A stretch of DNA of 64,000 nt, from contig CAXKVR010000003.1 of the NCBI GenBank assembly GCA_964058845.1, forward strand, positions 1-64,000, in the 5' to 3' direction. The DNA is from Carex sylvatica (lineage: Eukaryota; Streptophyta; Magnoliopsida; Poales; Cyperaceae). The notes beneath the pieces were generated by a model that was given only the letters and a program-made list of their open reading frames with translations, was not told the origin of the DNA and made no database searches. Shown piece by piece: positions 46,579 to 58,096 of this stretch; position 1 is the stretch's first letter, and each line of letters begins with the position of its first letter. The translations under genes and the position numbers were made by a program.

Positions 46579-49083
46579 TAAATTAATAACAACACCAGAA
46601 AATTTATAAATTAAATCACGAAACCTAAATGTGATGTCATTGCTTACCTTATCTATCAAGTACCTAATTTAATTTGGAGCAATTTCTATTCAGATTATTT
46701 AAAACCTAAATGCAATTAGTCCTAGATACTGGTACATACATAGACTTAGTATATTTATATCCCACTTAGAAATTGATTAACATATGTTCAAATCAGACAA
46801 CAACAAAAATACATTCACTGTCTCTCTCTTTTTTATGCTTCCATTATAGCAAAATTTATTTAAATAAACAAAGTCCAATTTACATATTTTATTTTGCCAT
46901 GGTCATTTTCTCTATCAACAAAAATTAGTATGAAAATTTAACTTCTGCTGAAATTCTGGATTTTTTTTTTAAATAGAAATATTTTTAATTTTTTTAACAT
47001 AACAATCACATGTGGGAAAGCTATAAAAAAAAGAAACTTTACAATTATCTAAAATCAACACTATCGATGGTTCGAAAATAAAGATCAATAAAAAAAATAG
47101 TTTTTTGTCTCCACCGATCTCTAGAATCGGTGGAGTCTTTTCTTTTATAACTTTACTGCAAACAGTTCTTGTTCTGTTAAAAAAAAATAAAAACAATTAT
47201 ATTTAAAAAAATCAAAATTCTGTATTGTGACGAGAAAAAGGTAAATACAGAGAATAAAAACAAATTGTTAGAGAAATAAAATTAAAATTGTTGAATCAAC
47301 AAATAATATGTCGATTTACAATTTGTGACAGGTGTAATCTGCACTGGTTTTTTTTTTTTTTTTTTAAAAACAAAAAACAAAGATGGCAAAATCACTTGAG
47401 TGATTGATTTTAGGCCGACAAGATTTACCTTGTAAAATTCCAGTCAAGCTTTACAACCAAATAAAACAAACCACAAGCTACATAATACTACTACTAATTT
47501 TCTATTCTTAGTTTGCTTCATTTTCAAAGAATCTTAGCAACAGACAAAATAACAGAGGAGTTTATAGCTTGTAGTTTATATTTTCCTCCATATACAAATA
47601 AAGCATTCAAACTGGCCTCCACGACTAAACAACTTACACAAAACGACAGAAACAAAGTCTAGCACAAACGACAAAACCCAATTGTTTTAATTAATTGTGC
47701 TCTGGCACTGGCACTAATAGATGTAGTTCGCCATTTCATTCAAAAAAAGTATCTTTGATTAGTGTAAACATGATTATTATACTCACGGCGCGACAAACTA
47801 ATCCATCAACTCGAGGAGAGAGAAAGTCAAAAGAAGAGAGAGCAACACAGCACTTATTATTGGGTTCAAATTTAATACGATGTAGAAAGCAGTACTATCC
47901 TCTCCATTGTTTATAAAAGCGGTGACAGTACTCCCGAGTATAATATTAACAAAGCTGTTTTAACTTAATACAGCACACAACCAGTAGAGAAGAAATGAAG
48001 AAGTATATAAATGATGCTCTGTCAATATCTTTGCTCCACGTGGGATACTATGGACATGTCCAGTATATTGTAGTAATGGAGAGAAGAAAGCCAAGAGATA
48101 CCGCAGAGGCTGTTTTGTCCCGTTGTAGAGGGAAAAGAAAGAGCGCCATAAATTCCAAAGAGTAGGTGGATTCCCCATCAGAAGAGAACAAAGCTCATGT
48201 GTCTTTTGAACCATCCCTTTGAGGGGTCCATTTCAGGAGAGCGGGGAAGCTCCATTTCTTTTCCATCTCTAATTCTCTATAATGCTATCATTTTCTTTTC
48301 TTTTCTTTTCTTTTCTTTTCTTTAACTGAATGTAATTAACAGTAATTAGGTGCGACTATTGTTGTGTTTTCTTTCATTAGAATACATGGGATGTGTTGAT
48401 TACTATGCTACTTTGTCAATTCCATCTCTATCTTTATTATGTGTTTTCAAACACTAATAAGTTTTACAAATTGGTCCTTTCAAGTAAATTTCTTTACATA
48501 GTTTGCTATTCAATAATATTTTTTAATTTAAAAGTGTCCCATCACGGTTCATTATAAAAAAAAAATTGGACTAATATTAGATTGATCTTCTATACTGTTG
48601 TCTGACAATTACAGAGGAAGCAAATTTGTCTACTGTCTAAAATTCAAAATTAATTATGAAAATTATTGATAAAACGATCGTGCATTTAACCGATCAAATT
48701 CTGGAATTTATGGACTGGACATAATTGATTATATTTTCAGGATGGTTTGTGCAGATCTCTCTGACCATCTCTTTTATTCTCGCATTAAAAAACATTGTCT
48801 GTGTCGATGAGCTGGATTGAACAAGGATGATTTTGATTTTGGATGAAAATTTATTATGGAGCGAAATCTTGTACTTTTGCTCATCTATTCATGGATTAGT
48901 TAGAGAGGGAAAAGAAACGCACGCATCTCTCTAAAGTCTAAACTCTCTCATTCATTCATACGCATGAGAACAAAAATCCCTCCAGCTAAGCTGCGCCTCA
49001 ACTTTATTTTTAAAATGAATTGGAAATTTCTCTCTCTAGCTCATCTATAGGCTTTTCTTTTCTTCAGAATTAAGCCTTCTCTG

Positions 49084-49118
<35 letters not shown>

Positions 49119-50150
49119 TTACTTCCCAAAATACCACATAACCATTTTCCAAGAATTCACATCTCTCCGTTGCACCTACCATATTTTTTTTTGCTTTCTA
49201 GTAGTCATTATTTATTTAGCTATGTTATAAAAAAACTAGTAAATATAAGGCTATACCTTGTATTTTTCATTTAGATGTAGACATGAAAGCCTAGTAATAT
49301 GTTAAATAGAAGTCATGGCAAAAAGTCAAAAGTTGGCTAAAATAACTGTTGTGAGTGTTATTTTTCTGAGTGCCTTTTATAGTAAATTGGCTAACAAGAG
49401 TCACATTCATTCTCAGGTAGTGTTTGTAAGTTTCTAAGTATAAGAGAAAAGAAGGAATACAATCATGATCACAAGAAGACAACACACATCACACTTGCCA
49501 TTTCAATTTCTTTTTGCACCCAATTGACATTGCATCATGATCTCTATATTAGCAACAATGTATAATTTTTCTTTTATCAGCAAGATCAAAAGTACATAAT
49601 ACACAGGAAAAAGAAAGAAGAACCAGTCAGAGATCCAAATGAGGAAGAGGATGACATAATAATTATACTGATAAAACCTAGAAAAGTATAACATGAATCT
49701 TTGATTTCCATTTAACAACAACAGGAACTGATTTCTCCAATTTCTCCACCACCATGAAGTTAACAAAATCCTAACTCTAGCCACACATCAACACTATACA
49801 CATTCACATTCACATTCATGTTAGATGGGTCTTGACCGAAACATCACCGAAATAAACAGCCGATCCGATTCGATCCAAGCGACACCAGTGGAGCCCACAG
49901 TAGCTCTTTGTCAGTCAGAATTACCAAGAAAACCTTGTTAAAAATACTTCATCAGCGTAATACAAATACAACTGCTTGCCCCCGTTTGGTTTGATTTGAT
50001 TTGATTTGATATTATTGACTTCTCCAAAAATAACCATCTGAGCAAGCTGAAACTTAACTATAGCACCACTAACTGTTCAAGTCAAGCATATAACCTCCTC
50101 TCCCCTTTTCTCACTCTTCTCTGTATGGACTCCTGTATGATTTCTATGTA
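46578..50150. other. Intergenic, with a low-copy block near 47.95-48.26 kb
   Basis: Mostly AT-rich. CCACGTGGGA (about 48038) and a minus-strand TATA-like TTTATATA (about 48007) sit in a less AT-rich block that has no credible ORF. Simple repeats CTTTT (about 48293-48322) and TTTA (about 49088-49120) are present. A 10-bp hairpin CTCCACCGAT/ATCGGTGGAG lies at 47109-47135. Confidence 0.45.
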
Positions 50151-51504
50151 CTAGCAGTTAGAACTAACAAAGCTCTTGATCTCCTCCATTACTTCATAGT
50201 AATGGTTGGTGTTAGGCAATAAATAGAACCCGACCGTGGCTTGTTCTCGGTACACCAATTTCACCTCATGCCCTGACTTTTTCAGCCAATCCGCATATGC
50301 CACCTGTCGGTCAGATGTCAGATCAAGACCCGACACTATAACAAGACTTTTTGTAAATGATAAACCATCCAGTGGGTCCCCATTTGCCCCGAAAGGGTTG
50401 CAAGCCGGGTGATCCCTATCAGCATCCTCAGGCAGATACGCCTTCCAGTACCAGTCCCGGTCTTGCAATGTCACAAAGTACTTCCCATCGAGTCGTCTCT
50501 CCGACTCCGTACGTAGTTCGCCACCAAACATGGCATTTAACAGAATGTTGCCGGCAATATCAATTCCCGACTCCGCCGCACGAACAGCCACATGGTGTGC
50601 AATATTGCCTCCTGAACTGTCCCCTGAGAGGAAGACCCTAAGGCGAGGTGTGTCGCCACTATGCAACCATGACTGGGTCAATGCCCATTTCAATGTGGTC
50701 CAGCCGTCATCATAAGCACAGGGATATCTGTGCTCTGGGGCCCGCCGGTAATTGACCGAGATCACAACTGCCCCACAGAGGGACACAAATCGCCGGCACA
50801 AAGCATCATAGATTGTAGTATTTGAAGAAGAGTGAGCAAAGCTGCCACCATGGAAGAATATTATGACAGGAAATGGGTCTGGGGAAGCGGGTCCCGATAA
50901 GTCTTCGAGGAATGAAGGGATGGAGGCTGTTTCAGGGTTCGGGTTGGGTACGGGCCGGTAGATACGAACCAGGAGGTTGGTGGTCCTGTCAATTATAAAG
51001 TCAAAGGAGGCAACCCCATTTACAGGAGATGCATTTGCCGAGACCCGCCGGTCAAGAAACTCGGCAAGGTTTCGATCGAAGGTGCCGTCAGGACGGCGCA
51101 ACATGTTGTATGCAACTTTGAAGTTGGATATCAGCACCCATGTGTTTAGTGGCACAGCCATCTGTTATCATACACAGAAAATAAACCGTTATTACAAACA
51201 GATTTTGGCAAGCTATAGTTTATATGGTACTGAGGGGGGGCCTTTAAAGAGATTTGAATCAAAAATTAGAGGGATCAACTGTACAATTTAAATCAAATCA
51301 AAGGATTAAAACGAAACTTCCTAATCACAACTTTACAAACCAAAACCCCCAAAAAGGCAGCGCTATCGAAACAGCACAAATATAGCAACAAACACATCAA
51401 AAATCAACCACGAATGAAGGCGGGAAGGAGGGGAGACGATAAGAGAAGAGAAGAGAAGACAATACCTTGCATTCGTTGGCGTTAACCTCGTTGCTCCCAG
51501 CCAT
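50151..51504 (-). CDS. GID1: GID1 gibberellin receptor, two exons
   Basis: Exons 51504-51466 (MAGSNEVNANECK) and 51161-50151, 349 aa, with a 304-bp intron after codon 13. It binds bioactive gibberellin in the nucleus and cytosol and then recruits DELLA repressors for SCF-mediated degradation. The N-terminal lid TWVLISNFKVAYNMLRR keeps I24, F27, K28, Y31 and R35 at their Arabidopsis positions. The hormone-sensitive-lipase fold follows: HGGSF at 117-121, GDSSGG with S195, and GLD with D293. V323 in QATVGFY replaces the catalytic His, the change that makes GID1 a receptor and not an esterase. LDGKYFVT and RDWYWKAYLPE are intact. Wording near SGLDLTSDRQVAYAD follows rice GID1, not Arabidopsis (RDWQLAY). 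No break is seen and it should be functional. Confidence 0.96.
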
Positions 51505-51715
51505 GAAAAAGAGGGAACCCACCACAAAGCTGATCAGTATGAGAAATCAAAGGGGCTGAGCGCGAGATTTGTCGGTCGACAAGAGGATAAATCGAATACC
51601 TTTTCTCATGAGCAGAGTACGCGAACTAAGAAATCTGACTCAATCGCTGTTCCCCGCCGATCTCTTATTTGTCTCCAGTCTGGTTTCTCAGTTCGACTTC
51701 TATCGCACGAACTCC

Positions 51716-51752
<37 letters not shown>

Positions 51753-51985
51753 TGATAGATAGAGAGAAGAGAGAGAGGGGAGGCGAGTGGGGGTTAAAAG
51801 AGAGTACGCGAGGAGAGAGGAGTCAAAGGCAAAGCAACTAGAGAGAGAGAGAGAGAGAGAGAGAGAGTGCGGGAAGGGAAGGAGAGAGACGGAGGAGACG
51901 ACAAATCGGGGCGGCTGAAAAAGTAAACTTGTGGAGGTGGGCCCCACAAGCATTTTACTCTCTCTCTCTCTTTCCCTCTCTATTT
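51505..51985 (-). promoter_or_regulatory. GID1: GID1 leader/promoter with GA/CT tracts
   Basis: Long GA tracts lie at 51721-51746 and 51841-51867, with CT tracts near 51957-51972 (GA on the transcribed strand). GA/CT tracts in plant leaders are known binding sites of BBR/BPC factors, but use here is inferred. No ORF in this block is credible. Confidence 0.5.
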
Positions 51986-54126
51986 CCTGCCTCCCCTCTG
52001 TCTGGGTTAAAAGTGTGTAGTATTTTACTGTTTTCTTCTTTCTTTTTGTCATATTTTTATGTTATTTTTGCTACTAGTACCTCCAAAATTACTTATTTTG
52101 TCAAACTATATTTTTCTCTATTTATATGAATAGTTTAATTATTTTGTTTAATTGGGTTGAGAATAGATTATTGCTATCCAAAATTACTTATTTTGTCAAA
52201 CTATCTTTAATTTTATCTTTAATTTGACTCTTCTGGCTATTTTTATTTTGCAACTAAATATACACTATGGAAATTACTAAATAGTACAAGTGTCTAGTAG
52301 CAAATTTTAATTTTGAACATCTAATGAAGTGTAATATATAAGAAGTACAATATGTTGGATGTGCACTGCAATTTTTTTAATGAGGAGATAGAATGTTAGC
52401 ATGAAGTGTCACTGCGCTCTATTGTTTTAAGAAAAAATTACATATCAATTCCAATTAGTAAAAATCATTCACTTATTACAAAATTAATTTAAATTCACAC
52501 ACTTCTTTTTTTGTCAGCTTTGTAAATTATTATTATTATTGTACTATTATTGTCCTATGATTGTTAATATTACTATTTGTTAAGGGATCCCGGTACAACT
52601 AAATGTTTTTTCAGTGTTATTCTCGAAAATTAAACATGTGACTTTTCTAAGAGAGAAGAGAATTTGTGCCGCCGCAGTAAATTTACGATTATATACCATT
52701 ATATTATAAAAAATAGTATTTTTATATCAACTCAAAAATTAATATATAAAATACAGTACTTCATTATATTAAACATGTCTATTTCAGCATTTTTTTAATT
52801 TTATTGACACAACCTAAAAGTTATATAATTTGTTTTCGTTGGTTTAATAACATGGCATCTTGTTTAAAATAAAACTTCCAAGAAAATGCTATCTATGATT
52901 CTAACAGTATATATATATGTTTTTTTTTTAAGTTTCCTTGAGCTTCATCTCATCCTGATTACAACTTTACAAGCACAAATACTTGTATTAAGAAAAACAT
53001 GCCGACAGTTTTAAGGACCTAAGTTCAAAAGTACTGGGGGTTTTAACTTGTGATTCAATTTGGTCCTGTTTTATAATAATAACAATAGGAGTTTAACTTC
53101 ATTTTCCATGAAATGACACTAACTTAAAATAAAATAGCAAGAGAGATTTGAGGCAACCCCTTCCCCTTGTGAGGTGCAGTGTGTTACGCAACCAGTCGGT
53201 GATAGTGTGTTTTGACCAGAAAGTCGCTCGTGGTCGTTTCATGCATCACTAATTTAGCTGCCACCCCCCTCCTATTTATTTATTTATATTTAGTATATTT
53301 TGTTTATAAAAATGGAGTATGCAATTTTATTACAAATCTGGTTATGGTAATAAAAAAAATTGAGTATGAATAGTTAATTCGATTTACTTTAGCTAATTGG
53401 ATACTAGATAAAAAAAAAACAATGCTCTAAGTTTGATCAGAGACGTATCTAGAATTTTCGCTAGGTGGTAATGAGAAAATGAATCGGGTCTAAATAGCTA
53501 ATTTGATTCAAATTCATTAGCTAATCGAATACTAGATAAAAAATAATGTTCTAATTTTAAATTTTTAATCTTAATTACTAAACAAAATTCAAAAAAATTA
53601 TTCTAATTTTTACCCTAACTTTTACCATAATTACAAATCAAAATTTCTGAGAGGACAAATAAAATTACAGGAGAAGAAAACAAAGTTGATCTGGACTGAT
53701 AAATGTTCACATAATTTCAAAATTTAGGATGCTCTTACTGAGTCGCCCCTAAAGGAGAAGAAAACAAAGTTGATCTGGACTGATAAATGTTCACATAATT
53801 TCAAAATTTAGGATGCTCTTACTGAGTCACCCCTAAATCTAAACTGCTTGATATGATATGATAGGTATGTGAAAAGGTACTTGCAAATCGAATTTTACAT
53901 TATTTAGCATTTTTCACTAACTTCTTAATTTATCTACAAATTCCACACCATCCGAAAAGGTATCATTTTTTTATATTTTAAAAATAATAATAAGAGAATC
54001 TAAATTTATAAAATTTGGTTTTCATATACATTTTTTTATAGATATTATGTTTAACAATTCGTATCAACTATTTAAAATTTTAAACTTTAAAAATAAAGTT
54101 ATTGATCTATAGTACATATTATTACC
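51986..54126. other. Intergenic with an 84-bp tandem duplication
   Basis: AT-rich. 53670-53753 repeats at 53754-53837 with one difference (GTCGCCC versus GTCACCC). No gene seen. Confidence 0.5.
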
Positions 54127-54487
54127 ATGAGAAGGGTTCCAATACCTCATCTCTTTCATACTTCATCACACCTCATATTGTATATCTCTGTTTTCAAAGT
54201 CCAAAATGTTCAACATGATTTGCATACTAAAATATGCTTAGTGATGAAATTTTATAATTTTTGAAATTTTTTTACTATTTTTTTAGAGAGGCAGAAAATC
54301 ACTGTTTTTAAATGGTCCAGATACAGTGATTTTGTACATATCTTAAAAAATAGTAAAAAAATTTCAAAAATTATAAAATTTTATCAGTAAGCATATTTTA
54401 GTATGGAAATCATATTCAACTGTTTGAACTTTAGAAACAGAGATATACAATATGAGGTATGAAAAAGATGAGGTATTGAAACCCTCC
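54127..54487. mobile_element. Foldback element related to family E
   Basis: Ends GGGTTCCAATACCTCATC and GATGAGGTATTGAAACCC are inverted. Arms share TTTTACTATTTTTTTAGA and GAAAATCACTG with unit 3 of the 10-kb array. A solo LTR sits at its right edge. Confidence 0.75.
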
Positions 54488-54490
54488 TTT

Positions 54491-56341
54491 TGTTACGTTA
54501 TGAGATTTTTTACAATTAATTTTTAAGTGATTTAAAAACAAGAATCGAAAATCAGGCTAACAAAATAGAAGTTTAAACCTTAATTAATGTTTCTCTAGAT
54601 AAGAAAATCAAGTGTGAATCAAAACCGCGTCGAAAATACGAATTTCTAAAACTTTATAGGCTCAGTGCGTCCGCACTAGAGGTGAGTGCGGATGGGTGAT
54701 CCGAGATTTGTGTTTGAATTGCTTGTAGACTAGTCTTTTGAACTTCCTTGTTGGTATTTATCGATTCATTTCTCGATTTCATCTCAATTTTGAATTTTTT
54801 TTTCAAAATTGGGGTTCTCAGTACCAAATCTGAAATTGGGGAAATATGGTTGATTGATTAGGTTAACCCGACCAAATAGACGTGCAATCGGTAAACCTCT
54901 CCCTCAACTTTGACATCTAGCGATTAATTTGAATTTCTACCAAATTAGGATTTAATTAATCCGAAAATCGAATTGTTACGAGAACCAAAGTAGTGAGACG
55001 GTAAATTGGTATACCTACAAATGAATCTAATTGGAATTGTGTATGGTTTACAGGACCCAGATGCATAGTGTGTGAGTTTTAGAGATTTTTAATAAGAAAG
55101 AAGAAATCGAAAGAATCGATACCGAAGTATAGGATTGTATAAGCCATTAATGAACTCGAGTGAGTATCTCGACTGTGAAACCAGGATTTAAACCAAGTAT
55201 ATATGTAATATAGGAGTAGACTCGGTCGAACAAGAATTCGTGGAAAATTTCGAGACTCCTGATCCGTAATTTAGCGATACGCTTGTCGTAAACAGGTGCG
55301 GAATTTTTGGACTTGTTTGATATTTCATTTTAAAAAATTAAACTGTTTATTTGTTTGTCATGTTGAATATCTAATTTATTGCATCATTGAATTGTGTAAC
55401 TCATATGCATAGCCCAATCGAATTAAAGTTGAATTATCGTGAATTGAATGATTTGTATGCTGGTATGGTTGTCAGTTGTGTCGATCTATCATGATCTGAT
55501 TATGGTTGAGAGTCACCACGAGCGGATGATTGAGAATGTGTATGTGAGCGGATTTACGAAGTTGAGCCGTATGGATGACTTGGATCCGACGAATTTGCAA
55601 AGTTGAGTCGTATGGCTGACTTTGAGCCCGGGACCCTTCTAGCGCTTTAGGTGAATGACCATCAGTTTTTCCAGTACCAATTGGGACGAAGGGTGAGTGG
55701 TGTATTGATGTGTGGATTGGAATTGTGGGTGAAAAGTGTAACGTCTGTGGCTCGGTGGCATTCTCCTACGTGTTAATGCGTTTGGATAGTCAATTGAATA
55801 TTACGAATATTGAAATGATTTCAAAGTTAATTTTCTTTATATGATTTGAACCAGACTTTAGGAAATGGTTAGGTCAACCAATTACAGATGAGTGTCAGAT
55901 AAAAGGTCCAGCTCGGTGAATTTTCTTTATATGATCTAAACTGTGGCAAATTCGCACTGAGAATTTAATCTCACCCCAACCCTTCGGGTTATATTACAAG
56001 TTCTGGTGCGACTGAGTCTGGAGAGGCACGCGATCAATAGGCCTCTGGTATAGATCACCATTACCTCCGTAGATATTTTGTTAGTTGGCTAGAGATGTAT
56101 ATATTCTTTTTGGTCGTATAACTCTCTATGTCATACCTGATAGTCGGTATTCATATGTGATACCTTGATGTATTATACTTTTATCAGACTCGTGTACTCT
56201 GATTTATATTTTTTAAAAATACTTGTTTATATTATTTTTGTCGTGAATTTCTTAGTGTATGTTGAACTGCCTTGTAAGTATACACGGAGTTTTATGCTTA
56301 CGGAGGAGAAATGTTGCGATCCGTGATCACGGAGTGTGACA
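54491..56341 (+). mobile_element. Ty3/gypsy-type solo LTR with perfect 5-bp duplication
   Basis: It starts TGTTACG and ends TGTGACA. CCTTT flanks it exactly at 54486-54490 and 56342-56346. CACCCCAACCCTTCGGGTTA and GGAGAGGCACGCGATCAAT near 55975-56040 recall chromovirus-type LTRs. AGTGCGTCCGCACT is at about 54663. No primer site or coding domain follows, so it is a solo LTR of 1851 bp. Confidence 0.75.
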
Positions 56342-56346
56342 CCTTT

Positions 56347-57000
56347 ATTACCATAACCTCATTTTATTATTATTCACCCCAAAATGGACATTTAACCATG
56401 TTTGGTGTAATTCAATTATTCAAAAGGAGGAATGACAAAAAGAAATTGTCTGATTCACCATCAAACATAATAATTTTGTTATGCTGTTTCATTATCATGG
56501 AAATGGAATAAACAAAAAGCTAACTATTGAGGAATAGTTAAGGCATGTTTTTGTGTGTGAATCTTGAATTGCCTCACAAAAAATTGAACAATCCAAACCA
56601 CATAAATGTAAATTTTTTTAACCGAAAGTAATTATCCAACTTTCATTGTGTGGCTCACGTTCAACAATGTCTTAAAAATAAATTATCTTATTGATTAATT
56701 ATTCTTATATCGAAAACAATTACGGAAAAATTTAAATTAATTTTGTTTGAAGAGAGAAATAATTATGCTAATTTATTTTTTAATCACTCGTATGTAAAAA
56801 TTATATGTATATATAATTTGAAATTAATACAATTTTCTGGATAAATATGAAGTGAAATGAAAAGTGATGAGTATATAATATTAAATTTAATGTTTCTCAT
56901 AATTCGAATTAAAAGACGATATTAATGACTTTTCAGCCGTTGGATTTTACTGATTAACAATGAAAGAGCCAAGCAAAATGAATCGACCCGTGATACCAAG
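56347..57000. other. Intergenic, no recognised feature
   Basis: AT-rich. A 66-codon ORF at 56311-56511 overlaps the LTR end and has no coding character. Confidence 0.45.
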
Positions 57001-57267
57001 CATAGTCACAAGATTCGTGAATTAAATCCGAATAATTTGTCTTTTTGGTGATGTCAAACCGAACGCCGAATTAAACCCGAATAATTCGCAAATTTTACGA
57101 ATTATTCGTGATTTTTTTTCCAAAGTTTTGCCATAACATTTTTTTTTTTGCTATCTTGCAGGATTGAGATCTCCGAATCATTCCCGAATTATATCCGAAT
57201 TATTTTCGAATCACAAATTTTTGACATCGTCGAACGGAGCCCAAATAATTCATTTGTCACTATGAAT
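57001..57267. mobile_element. Small TIR element with CGAATTATTCG repeats
   Basis: CATAGTCACAAGATTCGTGA at the left is mirrored by ATTCATTTGTCACTATG at the right. ATACCAAG before and TTACCAAG after (ending 57274) look like an 8-bp duplication with one mismatch. CCGAATTA/AATTCG words repeat inside. Confidence 0.55.
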
Positions 57268-57863
57268 TACCAAGTGCAATAATATAGCGAGACAATTTAG
57301 GTTATATTGACATGTGGTACATCAAATCAGCATAGAAAGAAAAAAAGAAAAAAAAAATGACAAATTAAGAAATGTCGTTAAGATGCACCTAACTCAGCAA
57401 ACCAAAAAAGAAAAGGAAATCAATGATTTGTTTGCTTAGTGAAATGAGGCAAAATTAGAATCAGAATATCTGACATGGACTATACTTGTCGACTTGTTAA
57501 ACAAAGGCCTATAAAATCATGGCCACATACTATATTTGGACCTTGATAAAATCGGCAAGAAAAAGAAATATATTTGGACCTAGTAATTATCTCATTGTCT
57601 TCTTAGAAAGGAAGAAATTAAAGTGAATCGAATAAAATATTTTTCAAGGACCAATAAAATGTACATGTTTAAATAAGCATGTGCTGAACACGTCAGATTA
57701 ACTAAGTCAATTGTTAAAGGTAAAAACAAAAGCAAAAAAGATTGGTTTATTTATAAAAATTAGTGCTGACTAAGGCTGCAACTTGCTCTCATTTTCTTGG
57801 ACTATTTCATCGTGCACCATTTTAAAAGGTTAACTTTAAACTTTAATCGCTTTAATCTGTTAA

Positions 57864-58093
57864 GGTTGCGTTTCAATGAAACAAATAATAGCTCAAAATA
57901 GTAGTTATTTATGAGTTCAGAAAAACAACTAACTTGACATTTCTAAGAAATAGCAAAATAGCGGCTAACCTGAGCTATTCTTTTGTTGAGAATATCATTT
58001 TTTTTTACCCAAACGTGTTGTATTGAGAATAGCTCGTCAGAAATAGCAGTTATTTCTGAGTTAGCGCTATTTCTGTGTCACCCAAACGCACCC
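57864..58093. mobile_element. Tourist/Harbinger-like MITE
   Basis: Ends GGTTGCGTTTCAATGA and TCACCCAAACGCACCC are inverted and bordered by TAA on both sides (57861-57863, 58094-58096). The interior repeats AAATAGC and AGCTATT words. About 230 bp. Confidence 0.6.
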
Positions 58094-58096
58094 TAA

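Noticed and set aside
47109..47135. 10-bp GC hairpin as terminator or miRNA precursor
   Set aside because: Too short for a plant miRNA precursor and no transcript evidence; such hairpins occur by chance.
51606..52052. 148-codon minus-strand frame in the GID1 upstream region
   Set aside because: Ser/Leu-rich low-complexity peptide produced by GA/CT tracts; no domain.
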